The translations under genes and the position numbers were made by a program. The notes beneath the pieces were generated by a model. That model worked only from the letters and a program-made list of their open reading frames with translations. It searched no databases and was not told the DNA's origin. A stretch of 64,000 nucleotides of DNA from Xanthomonas sacchari (GTDB lineage Bacteria; Pseudomonadota; Gammaproteobacteria; Xanthomonadales; Xanthomonadaceae), in the NCBI RefSeq assembly GCF_040529065.1, contig NZ_CP132343.1, positions 3,100,001 through 3,164,000 of the forward strand. Reading direction: 5' to 3'. Numbering within the stretch: position 1 is the first letter of the stretch; each line of letters opens with the position of its first letter. Of this stretch, positions 46,586-56,300 are shown one piece after another.

Positions 46586-49066
46586 TCAGTCCTTCGCCTG
46601 CCGATTGACGCCGAGGAAGCGTCCCGCGATCACCGCATAGCCGCTGCGCGACACCGTGCTGCCCGGATCGAAGTAGGCATGCAGAGTCGGCTGCAGGTCC
46701 TGCGGCCCCTGGGTCACCGCGAAGCGCGCGTTGAGGATGCCGGCATCCAGCGCCAGCTGCACGTAGCCGCGCAGGTTGCTCGGGATCGCCGCCACGTCCT
46801 CGATCGGCAGGCGCTGGTTGTTGTAACTCACCGACAGCGTGCCGTCGAAGGCCAGCGCCTGCGTCTGCAGGCCCAGCGCCTGCACCAGCGAATACGCCAA
46901 CTGCAGTTTGCTGACCGCGTCGTTGGGGCGGAAATCGCCCGCGACCAGCCCCAGCACCGCCGCCTGGTTCTGCTGCAGGTCGCGCAGCGCCCCGCCCTTG
47001 CCCACCGCCGCCTCGGCGAACGGATAGGCCGGGTCGTTGCGGCCGAGCCCGCTGAAGCTGGGCGTGGACGGCAGCGCCTGGCGCACGCCGGCGCCCATCA
47101 CCAGATAGCGCGCCAATTCCGCGCGCTTGAGCGGATTCTGCGGACGGAACAGGCCGTCGGCGTAGCCGTCCATCAGGCGGTTGGCGACCGCGTACTCCAC
47201 CGCGCCGCGATCACGGTCGCCACTGGCGACATCGTTGAGGCCGGTGTAGCCGCCGCTGAGCAGGAAATCCAGGGTGCCGCGCACCGTGCCCGGCGCCGCC
47301 AGGCCATTGCTGCCCTTCGGGGCCACCGGGACACCGCTGATCGAGCCGATGCCGCGCACGCTGATGGTCCAGGTGCCCGGCTTGCCCGGCGCGCCGACGC
47401 TGACCGTGCTGCCCAGCAACGGCAGCGCCACCGGCGAGCCGTGGCTGACGCCGTCCGGATCGGTCAGCACCAATGCCTGCGTGTTGGCGTCGATGGTGGC
47501 CTTGGCGCTGACCCAGGCGACGTCCTTGCCGACGGTGAACGCCTGGGTCTGCGGCGTGCCCACCGGCGAGAACGCCACCTCGAACGGCTGGCTGCCGCCG
47601 GGCAGCACCAGCGCGTTGCTGTAGAACGGATGCAGGGAATTGACAGTCTTGCCGAAGCCGCTGCGCTGCTTGCTCGCTTCCAGCAGCGCGGCATAGGCGT
47701 TCACGTAACCGGCACCGGCCTCCCAGTAGGTGCGCCCGGGGATGTTGGTGGCGGTGCGTTCCAGCAGATCCTTGACCTGGTCCGGGGTCAGGTCCGGGTT
47801 GGCCTCCAGCAGCAGCGCGACGATGCCGGCCACATGCGGCGTGGCCATCGAGGTGCCGCTCATCGTGGTGTAGAACGGCAATTGCGCGGGCGCAATCAGC
47901 TTGCTGTCCTTGTCCGCGGCCAGCGGCGGCAACGCGCCGGTGGAATCGCGGGTGGACACGATATCCACGCCGGGCGCGGTGATCGTCGGCTCGTTGAGAT
48001 AGGTCCAGGTCTTGCCGTCGGCCATGGTGAAGCTGCCGCTCTCGCCGCGCTTGCCGCGCGAGGAGAAGTCGGCCAGCGTGCCGTCCTTCTCGCCAGCCGC
48101 CACCGAGATCACCCACGGCGCCTGCGCGTACGGATTGTGCGTGTCCTCGTTGGGGCCGTCGTTGCCGGCGGCGAACACGCTGACGATGCCGCGCTTGTAC
48201 AGTTCATAGGTGGCGACGTTGACCGGGTTCTGCGGATCGAACTTGCCCGACGAGCCCCAGGAATTGCTGGTGACGCGGATCGGATCCTTGAAGCTGAACT
48301 GGTGCGTGGCGGCATAGTCCAGGCCGCCGACCGCGTCCAGGATCAGCAGCACCGCGCCGGATCCGTAGCCGACCAGGCTGGCGCCGGTCGCCACGCCGCG
48401 GTAGGCGCCGTTGGACTGCGCACCGGTGCCGCCAACCGTGCCCGCGCAATGGGTGCCATGGCCGGAGCCGAGGTCGGTGTTGGGCACGCCTTCCGCATAG
48501 GTGATCGGCAGCATCGCGTCGACGTTGGCCAGGTTGGTGGTGCCCAGCACGTTCTGCACGACGCGGGTGCCATAGGCGAGATCGCGATGGGTGGCATCGA
48601 TGCCGGAGTCGTTGATCATCACCCCGACGCCGCGGCCGCTGTACGGCAGCGCGCGGCCGAAATCGCCGGGATTGCCCTGCGCGCGGTCCACACCGGTCAG
48701 TTCGCGCGCTTCCTTGTTGAAATAGCGCAGCGGCGCGTTGTAGTAGATCGAGGCGACGTCGTCGCGCTGCGCCAGCGCGCGGATCTCGGCCGGCGTGGCC
48801 AGCGCGCCGGCGATCGGCAGCGTGCGCATGGTGATCCCGCGGGTGATGCCCAGCGCATGCAGCGCGGTGAGCTGCGAGGCCGACACCGGCCCGGACTGAT
48901 CGTAGGTGATCACGATCTGCAGCTCGTCTGCCGCAGGCGCAGCGGCGAGCTTGGCCTCCAGCAGTTGGTCGAGATGTGCGGCGGCCACGGCGTCGCCGAC
49001 GACGAAGGTGCCGCCGGCAAGGACGGCGCAGATGCCGATGGCAAGAACGGGACGACGAATGGACAT
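46586..49066 (-). CDS. Secreted subtilisin-like (S8) serine protease with C-terminal SLH-like repeats
   Basis: An 826-residue exported protease. The signal peptide (about 1-28) is followed by an I9-type propeptide (about 30-115), then the S8 domain (about 140-480). The Asp is in INDSGIDATH, the His in GSGHGTHCAGT, and the Ser in GTSMATPHVAG, with oxyanion Asn in SNSWGSSG. A linker follows, and the C-terminal third (about 605-820) carries three S-layer-homology-like repeats, e.g. ANRLMDGYADGLFRPQNPLK then RAELARYLV. SLH domains are unusual in proteobacteria; the region may bind envelope sugars. It is the downstream member of a tandem pair. Confidence 0.9.
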   Translation of the reverse strand: MSIRRPVLAIGICAVLAGGTFVVGDAVAAAHLDQLLEAKLAAAPAADELQIVITYDQSGPVSASQLTALHALGITRGITMRTLPIAGALATPAEIRALAQRDDVASIYYNAPLRYFNKEARELTGVDRAQGNPGDFGRALPYSGRGVGVMINDSGIDATHRDLAYGTRVVQNVLGTTNLANVDAMLPITYAEGVPNTDLGSGHGTHCAGTVGGTGAQSNGAYRGVATGASLVGYGSGAVLLILDAVGGLDYAATHQFSFKDPIRVTSNSWGSSGKFDPQNPVNVATYELYKRGIVSVFAAGNDGPNEDTHNPYAQAPWVISVAAGEKDGTLADFSSRGKRGESGSFTMADGKTWTYLNEPTITAPGVDIVSTRDSTGALPPLAADKDSKLIAPAQLPFYTTMSGTSMATPHVAGIVALLLEANPDLTPDQVKDLLERTATNIPGRTYWEAGAGYVNAYAALLEASKQRSGFGKTVNSLHPFYSNALVLPGGSQPFEVAFSPVGTPQTQAFTVGKDVAWVSAKATIDANTQALVLTDPDGVSHGSPVALPLLGSTVSVGAPGKPGTWTISVRGIGSISGVPVAPKGSNGLAAPGTVRGTLDFLLSGGYTGLNDVASGDRDRGAVEYAVANRLMDGYADGLFRPQNPLKRAELARYLVMGAGVRQALPSTPSFSGLGRNDPAYPFAEAAVGKGGALRDLQQNQAAVLGLVAGDFRPNDAVSKLQLAYSLVQALGLQTQALAFDGTLSVSYNNQRLPIEDVAAIPSNLRGYVQLALDAGILNARFAVTQGPQDLQPTLHAYFDPGSTVSRSGYAVIAGRFLGVNRQAKD

Positions 49067-49140
49067 TGCGGAGTCTCCGGATCGTGGAAGCCCGGAACGG
49101 GCGGTCGCCGCAGCGTGCGGGGCGCGCCGATGCGCGGCCA

Positions 49141-49186
49141 ATCCGGTATCGCACCCATGCCGGCCGGGTGGAAACACTCAGCCGCG
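49141..49186 (-). promoter_or_regulatory. Conserved upstream box shared by both protease genes (copy 1)
   Basis: atccggtatcgcaccc...gtggaaacactcagccgcg resembles 51181-51228 base for base over most of its length. It lies at the same distance (75-120 bp) from the start codon. Conservation of sequence and spacing suggests a shared promoter or operator. Confidence 0.5.
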
Positions 49187-49670
49187 GCGCATGCAACCAC
49201 CACGGGATGGAGGGTGCGCTCTCCTGTCGCCGCGCGCGCGGCAGTCGGCGTCGCACGGCGCGCCACACGCCGGGGCATGCCACCCGATCCAGCGAACACC
49301 GCGGCTGGAACGGCAACAGAGTGCATTGCAGGCAGAAGGCGCCGACATGCGGCAAAGACAGGGTGCGGCAGCGGCAGCGGCGTGCCTGATCCGACGCATT
49401 CGGCGCGCGGTGCGGCCGAGCGGGATGCGGGACGTGCGGGGCCCGTTCCGATTCCCGGACGCCATTCCGGGGAGCGGTGGAACCCCGCACGTCCAGCACG
49501 GGGGATCGCGGTGGCTGCCGACCACGCCGCCGAACGGCGACGGCGTGATCGAAGGCAACCGCGAAAACGTCAACGACATCAGTCGATCGGACGGCGCTTC
49601 ATTTCGTCGAAGAACGGCGGCGTCCGGACTGCATCGCAAGCACCGACTCGGCGGTCGACTGCGCTTGCGG

Positions 49671-49704
49671 CGGATCGGGCGGACGCTGGCGCCCGCCCGA
49701 TCCG
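49671..49704 (-). terminator. Strong hairpin at the stop codon of the short S8 protease
   Basis: Perfect 12-bp arms (cggatcgggcgg and ccgcccgatccg) with a 10-nt loop begin 1 bp after the stop codon. There is no T-run, so it may act as a 3'-end stabiliser rather than a true intrinsic terminator. Confidence 0.6.
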
Positions 49705-49705
49705 G

Positions 49706-51109
49706 TCACTTCTTGCTGGCCTCGCGCAGCGCCGAGTAGGCGTTGAGGTAGCCGGCGCCAACTTCCCAGGAGGCGCGCCCCGCCATCGGCGTGGCCGTGC
49801 GCTCGATCAGGTCCTTGACCTGGTCCGGGGTCAGGTTCGGATTGGCCTCCAGCACCAGCGCCACCACACCCGCCACATGCGGCGTGGCCATCGAGGTGCC
49901 GCTCATGGTGGTGTAGAACGGCAGCTGCGCCGGCGCGATCAGCTTCTCGTCCTTCTGTGCCGCCAGCGGCGGCAGCAGGCCGGTGGAGGCGCGGGTGGAG
50001 ATGATGTCCACGCCCGGCGCGGTGATGCTGGGCTCGTTGATGTGGGTCCAGCTCTTGCCGTCGGCGGTGGTGAAGGTATCGCGCTCGCCGGCCTTGCCGC
50101 GCGAGGAGAAGTCGGCCAGGGTGCCGTCGACGTTGCCGGCGGCGACCGAGATCACCCACGGCGCCTGTGCGTACGGATTGTGGGTGTCCTCCTTGGGACC
50201 GTCGTTGCCGGCGGCGAACACGCTGACGATGCCGCGCTTGTACAGCTCGTAGGTGGCCACGTTGACCGGGTCGGCCGGGTCGAACTTGCCGGACGTGCCC
50301 CAGGAGTTGCTGACGACGCGGATCGGATCCTTGAAGCTGTTCTGGTGCGAGGCCGCGTAGTCCAGGCCGCCCACCGCGTCCAGCACCAGCAGCACGCCGC
50401 TGGAGCCGTAGCCGACCAGGCTGGCGCCGGTGGCCACGCCGCGGTACTTGCCGCCGGACTGCGCGCCACTGCCGCCGACCGTGCCGGCGCAGTGGGTGCC
50501 ATGGCCGGAGCCGGCGTCGGTGTTCGGCACGCCTTCCACGTAGGTGACCGGCAGCATCGAATTCAGATTGTGCAGGTTGGTGTTGGCCAGCACGTTCTGC
50601 ACCACGCGGTCGCCGTAGGCCAGGTCGCGGTGGGTGGCGTCGATGCCCGAGTCGTTGATCAGCACGCCGACGCCGCGGCCGGTGTACGGCACGGTGCGGC
50701 CGAAGTCGCCCGGATTGCTCTGCGCGCGGTCGACCCCGGTCGCCTCGCGCGCGTCCTGGTTGAAGTAGCGCAGCGGCGCGTTGTAGTAGATCGAGGCGAC
50801 GTCGTCGCGCTCGGCCAGCGCCAGGATCTCTTCGGGCGTGGCCAGCGCGCCGGCGATCGGCAGGGTCTGCATGCTGACGCCGCGGGTGATGCCCAGCGCC
50901 TTCAGCGCGGTCAGCTGCGCCGCCGAGACCGGCTTGGATTGCTTGTAGGTGATGACGATCTGCAGTTCGTCGGTCAGCGGCGCATTGGCCAGCTTGGACT
51001 CCAGCAGGCTGTCCAGATGCGCGGCGGCTTCGGCCTTGCCGCCGGCCAGGATACCGCTGGCGAGGACGGCGCAAATGCCGATGGCGAGAGCGGGACGACG
51101 GATAGGCAT
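49706..51109 (-). CDS. Secreted subtilisin-like (S8) serine protease, short form
   Basis: A 467-residue paralog of the next protease. The signal peptide and propeptide are followed by the S8 domain with the same triad motifs (INDSGIDATH, GSGHGTHCAGT, GTSMATPHVAG). It ends at residue 467 in REASKK, where the paralog continues with a linker and the SLH-like repeats. The two are close to identical in long stretches, so the pair arose by tandem duplication. It may be an ordinary secreted protease with no envelope anchor. Confidence 0.9.
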   Translation of the reverse strand: MPIRRPALAIGICAVLASGILAGGKAEAAAHLDSLLESKLANAPLTDELQIVITYKQSKPVSAAQLTALKALGITRGVSMQTLPIAGALATPEEILALAERDDVASIYYNAPLRYFNQDAREATGVDRAQSNPGDFGRTVPYTGRGVGVLINDSGIDATHRDLAYGDRVVQNVLANTNLHNLNSMLPVTYVEGVPNTDAGSGHGTHCAGTVGGSGAQSGGKYRGVATGASLVGYGSSGVLLVLDAVGGLDYAASHQNSFKDPIRVVSNSWGTSGKFDPADPVNVATYELYKRGIVSVFAAGNDGPKEDTHNPYAQAPWVISVAAGNVDGTLADFSSRGKAGERDTFTTADGKSWTHINEPSITAPGVDIISTRASTGLLPPLAAQKDEKLIAPAQLPFYTTMSGTSMATPHVAGVVALVLEANPNLTPDQVKDLIERTATPMAGRASWEVGAGYLNAYSALREASKK

Positions 51110-51180
51110 CTGGAATCTCCGGTGAGTGGGCCCAGGATGGGCGGGTGACTGCAGCCTGACGCGGCGGCACGGCGGCGCCT

Positions 51181-51228
51181 ATCCGGGATCGCCCCTAGCC
51201 GTCGTGAGTGGAAACACCCAGGGCCGCG
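51181..51228 (-). promoter_or_regulatory. Conserved upstream box shared by both protease genes (copy 2)
   Basis: atccgggatcgcccct...gtggaaacacccagggccgcg lies 72-119 bp upstream of the short protease. See copy 1 at 49141-49186. Confidence 0.5.
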
Positions 51229-51341
51229 TGCATCGCCCGTACGGATCGGTATGATCCAGGCGTAGGCCGCTGCCTCGCCGCGTCGCCGGGCGGAACGCGG
51301 GTGCGGTGCGCGGTGCCGGCACATGCAACAGGGGGTTTCAG

Positions 51342-52178
51342 ATGCACACGATGTTCGCAAGGGTTTGCCTGCTGTTCTGCGCCGTGGCGGCGCCCGGCGG
51401 GCTCGCCGCGCAACCGCTGCCGGTGCAGGTGGAGGTGAGCGGCAACGTGGCGACGGCGGCGATCGGCGCCGCTCCGCACCCGCTGGCCGAGGTGACGCTG
51501 GAATTCGACAGCGCCAGCGATCTCAACCCGGGTAGCCTGGGCCTGAGCGCAGAGCTGCTGACCCCGGCACAGGTCACTGCCTTGCTGCCGCGACTGCCCA
51601 GCACGCAAGCCGGCCAGGTGCCAGCGCAGTTGCCGCTGCTGATCACGGTGACGCCGCCGCCGAACGGTGGCCTGTCGTTCCGCCGGGTCGTGCATGTGGA
51701 ACTGCACACGCATGCGCTGGCCTACACCGCCGACAGCACCCTGCGCCTGGTCAAAGCGCCGCTGGGAGGCGATTTCCGCGACATCACCGACGAGATCGCG
51801 CCCGGCAGCGTGCGCGCCCGCGGCACCACCGGCGGCTTCTCGCAGTTCATCGTGATCCACGACCTGCGCCCGACCGCCACGGTGGTGGCCGCCAAATTGA
51901 ACCGTCTGCAAACGCTGGTGGCGCAGTTGCCGGCCAGCGAGGCAGCACCGCTGGCGAGCATGCTGAACAGCGTGCAGAGCACCCTGGCCAATGCCGACTA
52001 CACCGCCGCCACGGTGGCGCTGGACGGGTTCCGCGAGCAAGTGTCGGCGCGCGCCGGCCAGGGCATCGCGCAGACCTGGAACGCCGGCATGAGCGAGGGC
52101 AACCCCGCCGGCGAACTGCTGGCCGGCGCGGCGACCCTGCGCTTCTCCATCGACTACCAACGCCTCTACGCGCCTTGA
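51342..52178 (+). CDS. Exported hypothetical protein (possibly DUF6689)
   Basis: A 278-residue protein with a signal peptide (about 1-23, ending GGLAAQ). The mature part is beta-rich in the first half and helical at the C terminus (LNRLQTLVAQLPASEAAPLA). I have a weak recollection of it as a DUF6689-type Xanthomonadaceae protein, but this is unconfirmed. It is first in a run of five co-directional genes but lies 46 bp from the FHA gene, so it may or may not share that operon. Confidence 0.65.
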   Translation: MHTMFARVCLLFCAVAAPGGLAAQPLPVQVEVSGNVATAAIGAAPHPLAEVTLEFDSASDLNPGSLGLSAELLTPAQVTALLPRLPSTQAGQVPAQLPLLITVTPPPNGGLSFRRVVHVELHTHALAYTADSTLRLVKAPLGGDFRDITDEIAPGSVRARGTTGGFSQFIVIHDLRPTATVVAAKLNRLQTLVAQLPASEAAPLASMLNSVQSTLANADYTAATVALDGFREQVSARAGQGIAQTWNAGMSEGNPAGELLAGAATLRFSIDYQRLYAP

Positions 52179-52224
52179 GCGCTGCGGGACCGGTCACGCA
52201 CGACTCCACGAAGGACATCCCGCG

Positions 52225-53070
52225 ATGCCCGCGCGCCTGACCGCCTACCTGCCCGACGCGCCGGCGCCGACGCTGCTGCTCACCGCCGGGCAGACGCTGG
52301 CGATCGGCCGCGCGGCGGACAACGCGCTGGCGCTGGAACATCCCTCGGTGTCGCGCTGGCATGCGCGGCTGCAGCCGCAGGCCGACGGCCACTGGCAGCT
52401 GCACGACCTGGGCAGCAAGAACGGCAGCTTCCGCGACGGGGTGCGCGTGGCCGCACCGATCGCGTTGGAGACGGCGACCTGGCTGCGCTTCGGCGACATC
52501 TACGCCGAGTTCGCCCCGCTCAGCGCGGCCGATGCGGAACAGGCCGAGCGCCGCCAGCGCGCCCGCTGCGATCGCGCCACCGCGCTCACCCAGGGGCTGG
52601 CCCAGGTCGGTGGACTCGACGACCTGCTCGGCGCCAGCCTGGACGCGGTGGTCGAACTGGCCCAGGCCGAACGCGGCGTGCTGGTCCTGGCCGAACCGCA
52701 GGGCCCGCGTATCGCCGCCAGCCATGGCACCGGGCCGATGCCGCTGCAGCGCGGCCTCGCCGGCAGCGAGGGGGCGCTGCAACGGGCCCTGCGCGACGGC
52801 CGGGCCACCGTGGCCCACGACGTCGGCGGCGTGCCCTGGCTGGCCGAGCGTGCCTCGGTCTGCGCCGCCGGCCTGCGCACTATGCTGTGCCTGCCACTGC
52901 GCGACGGCACGCGCGTGCTCGGCGCGATCTATGCCGACAGCCGCCGCGCCGGCAGCGCCATCGGCGCGCTGGACATGCAGCTGCTCGAGGCCTTCTGCGA
53001 GCGCGCCGCGCTGTGGATCGCCGCACGCCAGGCGCTGCGCGACAGCGGCGCCGAGGTCGGGCCGGCATGA
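52225..53070 (+). CDS. FHA and GAF domain protein
   Basis: A 281-residue cytoplasmic protein. The N-terminal FHA domain (about 24-95) has IGRAADNALALEHPSVSRWH and LHDLGSKNGSFRDG, the phosphothreonine-binding loops. A GAF domain follows (about 125-270) with a LCLPLRDGTRVLGAIYAD core. There is no output domain. The ATGA overlap with the kinase gene argues that it is a partner or sensor of the kinase: FHA domains usually bind phosphorylated Thr on a partner kinase. Confidence 0.9.
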   Translation: MPARLTAYLPDAPAPTLLLTAGQTLAIGRAADNALALEHPSVSRWHARLQPQADGHWQLHDLGSKNGSFRDGVRVAAPIALETATWLRFGDIYAEFAPLSAADAEQAERRQRARCDRATALTQGLAQVGGLDDLLGASLDAVVELAQAERGVLVLAEPQGPRIAASHGTGPMPLQRGLAGSEGALQRALRDGRATVAHDVGGVPWLAERASVCAAGLRTMLCLPLRDGTRVLGAIYADSRRAGSAIGALDMQLLEAFCERAALWIAARQALRDSGAEVGPA

Positions 53071-56000
53071 GCGACGCGGCCACCGCCACCGGCCTGTATG
53101 CGCAGGAAAATCTGACCCCGGGCGAGGTGCTGGCCGGCCGCTTCCGCATCGAACGCCTGCTCGGCATCGGCGGCATGGGCCTGGTGTACCTGGCCCACGA
53201 CCAGGCGCTGGGCATCGACGTGGCGGTGAAGCTGCTGCGCCCGGAACTGGCGCAACGGCCGCAGGCGTTCGCCCGCTTCCGCCAGGAACTGCTGCTGGCA
53301 CGGCAGGTGTCCAGCCCGCACGTGGTGCGCATCCACGACCTGGCCGAGCACGCCGGGCGCTGGCTGATCAGCATGGACTACGTGGACGGCGAATCGCTGG
53401 AAGCGCGGCTGCAGCGCGAGGAACGGCTGGATGTCGACACCGCCCTGCGCATCGCCGGCGGCATCGCCCGCGGCCTGCAGGCGGCGCATGCGCGCGGCGT
53501 CGTGCACCGCGACCTCAAGCCGGCCAACATCCTGCTGCAGCGCGACGGCGATGCGCTGATCAGCGACTTCGGCGTGGCCTGTTCGATGGCCAGCAGCGGC
53601 CTCGGCGCGACCCTGGGCAATGTCATCGGCACGCCCGCCTACCTGTCGCCGGAACAGGCGCGCGGCGATGCGCTCGACCCGCGCAGCGACCTCTACGCGC
53701 TGGGCCTGATCCTGTACGAGATGCTCGCCGGGCAGGTGCCGTTCGCCGGCGGCACCCTGTCCGAGACCCTGGCCCAGCGCATGCTGCGCGAGCCGCCGCC
53801 AGTGGACCGGCTGCGCGCGGACGTACCGGCCTGGCTGGTGCGGCTGCTGCAGCGGCTGCTGCGCCCGCAGCCGCGCGATCGGCTGCAGAATGCTGGCGAG
53901 GTGATCGTGGCGATCGAGCGCCGGCAACTGCCGCGCGATCGCCGTCGCTGGCGCCGGGTCGGCCTGGGCCTGGCCGCGACCCTGGCCGGCGCCGCCCTGC
54001 TCGGCGCCGGCGCCTGGCAATGGCAGGCGCAACGCACCAGTGCGCCGCCGCTGGCGGCCGTGGAGCCGTTGCCGCGCCTGCTGGTGCTGCCGCTGGCCGG
54101 CGACCCGGCCAGCGCCGAACAACGCCTGGCGCTGGGCGCCTGGCTGCGCGGCAGCCTGGGCGAAACGCTGACCGTGGTCGACGACGAACGCACCCGCCAG
54201 GCCCTGCGCCAGTACGACCCCACCGGCCAGGCGCCGCTGGACGTCAAGGCGCTGCGCCGGCTCGCCTCGGCGCAGCGCGTGCTGCAGCCGAGCCTGCAAC
54301 GCCAGGGCGCCGGCTGGCGCCTGCAGGCGCTGCTGCATCCGCCCAGCGGCGCGGCGCAGCACATCGACGGACCGACCGCCACCGATCCGGCCGCGGCCTA
54401 CGCCGCCTGGCTGCCGATCGCATCCAAGGCGCTGCTCGCCGACGGCGCTGCCCTGCCCGACGACCTGCCTGCGCCCGCCGCCCTGCAGGCCTATGCGCGC
54501 GGCCTGGCGGCGCGGCAACGCGATGACAGCGCGCAGGCGCTGCAGCAGTTCGCCGCGGCCAGCGCACAGGCACCGCAATCGGCACCATTGCGCCTGGCCG
54601 AGGTGGTCGCGGCGCAGGCCATCGGCGAGGAACAGAAGGCGCGTGAGGCACTGGATGCGCGCGCGCCCGTGGCGCCGGCACGGCGGCGCACGCTGGCGCT
54701 GCTGGCGGCGCTGCGCCTGGAGGCCGAAGACGATCTCGCCGCCGCCGACCGCGCCTGGCAGGTGCTGGCCACGGCCCGGCCCGACGACAGCGTGGTGCAA
54801 CTGCAGGTCGCACGCGTCCAGGCGCAGACAGGCCACCTGGACGCAGCGCGCGACCGCCTGCGCACGCTGGCGCAGCGCGATCCCGACGACCCACGGTTGT
54901 GGCTGGCGCTGGGCAAGCTGGCGATCCTCAGCGGCAACGCCGCCACCGCGGTGGACGAGGACCTGCTGCGTGCGCAACTGCTGTTCCGCCGCGGGCGCGA
55001 CCTCTATGGCGAAGCGGAAACGGTGAACGCGCTGGGCGTGGGCTATGGCCGTCTCGGCCTGGCGCAGCAGGCGCAGGCGCAGTATCTGCGCGCCGTGGAG
55101 CTGCGCCGGCAGGTCGGCAATCGCCGTGGCGTCGCCACCAGCCTGCGCAACCTGGCCGGCACGCTGAGCATCGGTGGCGCCTTCGCCGAAGCCGAACAGA
55201 AGCTGCAGCAGGCACAGGCCCTGTACGCCGAGCTGGGCGACCGCGATGGCCAGGCCGCCGCCGCCAACGAACTCGGCCTGCTGGCCGAGGAGCGCGGCGA
55301 TTATCCGCAGGCGCTGCAGGCGTTCCGCGGTGCGCTGTCGGCCTGGCGCGCGCTCGGCGATGCGCACGGCGTCGCCGAGACGCTCAACAACATCGGCTTC
55401 GCGCACTTCCAGTTGGGCGACCTGGACAGCGCCCAGGCGTTCTGGGAACAGGCCGCACGCGCCTACGCCGACCTCAACGACGCCACCGGCCGCGTGCGCA
55501 CCGCGCAGAACCTCGGCCTGCTCGCCACCGCGCGCGGCCACTGGGCGCAGGCGCAGAGCTTGCTGACCCAGGCCCTGCGCGAGGCCGAACGCCACCAGAT
55601 GCTCGAGGAAGTGGCGGTGAGCCGGCGCAACCTGGCCGAACTGGCGTTCTGGCAGGGCCAGCGCGCGGTGGCGCTGACCGAACTGGACCAGGCACAACGG
55701 CTGTTCCAGCAGAGCCGCGACCAGCGCGGCCAGACCGACATCGCGCTGTTGCGCGCGCAGGTGTGGCTGGCGCTGGACGACCCGGCGCAGGCGCGGCTGG
55801 CGCTGCAGCAGGTGCAGCGGCAAGCGCCCGCCTCGGTGTCCAGCGAACAGCGCGCCGGTGCCGCGCTGCTGCAGGCGCAACTGGACGAGCGCGACGGCAA
55901 TGCCGCTGCAGCCGCCGCGTCGCTGCGCCAGGCCGAGGCGCTGGCGCGCGCCAGCGGCACCCGCCTGCTGCAACTGCAGGTGCAGGTGCGTGCGGCGCAC

Positions 56001-56300
56001 GACGAACCCGCGCTCGCCGCGCTGGAGGGCGACGTCGCCCGCCTGGGCAACGCCGGGCTGCGCCTGCGCTATCTTCAGCAGGCGCTGCGCTACGGTGCGG
56101 CCGACCAGGTGGCGGCGCGCTACGCGCAGGCTCAGGCCCTGCTGCTGCGCGGCAGCCCACTGTTCGCCGCGACGCTGCACGCACAGGCCGCGCAACGCCT
56201 GGAGGCGCTCGGCGACCACGCCGCCGCGCAACGCGCCCGCCGCGCCGCGGCGCAGGCCGCCGACGGTTCGTCTGTCGCACGCGCGGGCACCACGCCATGA
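53067..56300 (+). CDS. Membrane Ser/Thr protein kinase with TPR repeats
   Basis: A 1077-residue Hanks-type kinase. The kinase domain (about 25-285) is complete: glycine loop LLGIGGMGLVYLA, catalytic Lys in VAVKLLRPE, HRDLKPANILL, DFGVAC and GTPAYLSPEQARG. A membrane helix (about 298-318) follows, then an extracytoplasmic-side sensor region with tetratricopeptide repeats, best seen at about 640-870 (ALGVGYGRLGLAQQAQAQYL and similar). It is co-translated with the FHA-GAF gene before it and the histidine kinase after it. Confidence 0.93.
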   Translation: MSDAATATGLYAQENLTPGEVLAGRFRIERLLGIGGMGLVYLAHDQALGIDVAVKLLRPELAQRPQAFARFRQELLLARQVSSPHVVRIHDLAEHAGRWLISMDYVDGESLEARLQREERLDVDTALRIAGGIARGLQAAHARGVVHRDLKPANILLQRDGDALISDFGVACSMASSGLGATLGNVIGTPAYLSPEQARGDALDPRSDLYALGLILYEMLAGQVPFAGGTLSETLAQRMLREPPPVDRLRADVPAWLVRLLQRLLRPQPRDRLQNAGEVIVAIERRQLPRDRRRWRRVGLGLAATLAGAALLGAGAWQWQAQRTSAPPLAAVEPLPRLLVLPLAGDPASAEQRLALGAWLRGSLGETLTVVDDERTRQALRQYDPTGQAPLDVKALRRLASAQRVLQPSLQRQGAGWRLQALLHPPSGAAQHIDGPTATDPAAAYAAWLPIASKALLADGAALPDDLPAPAALQAYARGLAARQRDDSAQALQQFAAASAQAPQSAPLRLAEVVAAQAIGEEQKAREALDARAPVAPARRRTLALLAALRLEAEDDLAAADRAWQVLATARPDDSVVQLQVARVQAQTGHLDAARDRLRTLAQRDPDDPRLWLALGKLAILSGNAATAVDEDLLRAQLLFRRGRDLYGEAETVNALGVGYGRLGLAQQAQAQYLRAVELRRQVGNRRGVATSLRNLAGTLSIGGAFAEAEQKLQQAQALYAELGDRDGQAAAANELGLLAEERGDYPQALQAFRGALSAWRALGDAHGVAETLNNIGFAHFQLGDLDSAQAFWEQAARAYADLNDATGRVRTAQNLGLLATARGHWAQAQSLLTQALREAERHQMLEEVAVSRRNLAELAFWQGQRAVALTELDQAQRLFQQSRDQRGQTDIALLRAQVWLALDDPAQARLALQQVQRQAPASVSSEQRAGAALLQAQLDERDGNAAAAAASLRQAEALARASGTRLLQLQVQVRAAHDEPALAALEGDVARLGNAGLRLRYLQQALRYGAADQVAARYAQAQALLLRGSPLFAATLHAQAAQRLEALGDHAAAQRARRAAAQAADGSSVARAGTTP

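Larger units (their letters stand above)
49067..49705. other. 639-bp space between the two proteases
   Basis: It holds the promoter and leader of the SLH protease, including a conserved box at 49141-49186, and at the other end a strong hairpin (49671-49704). I see no convincing gene; short frames here lack family features. Confidence 0.45.

Noticed and set aside
46475..51148. A 1557-residue plus-strand frame across both protease genes
   Set aside because: It is a mirror of the two S8 proteases and their spacer; its repeats only reflect the paralogs' antisense.
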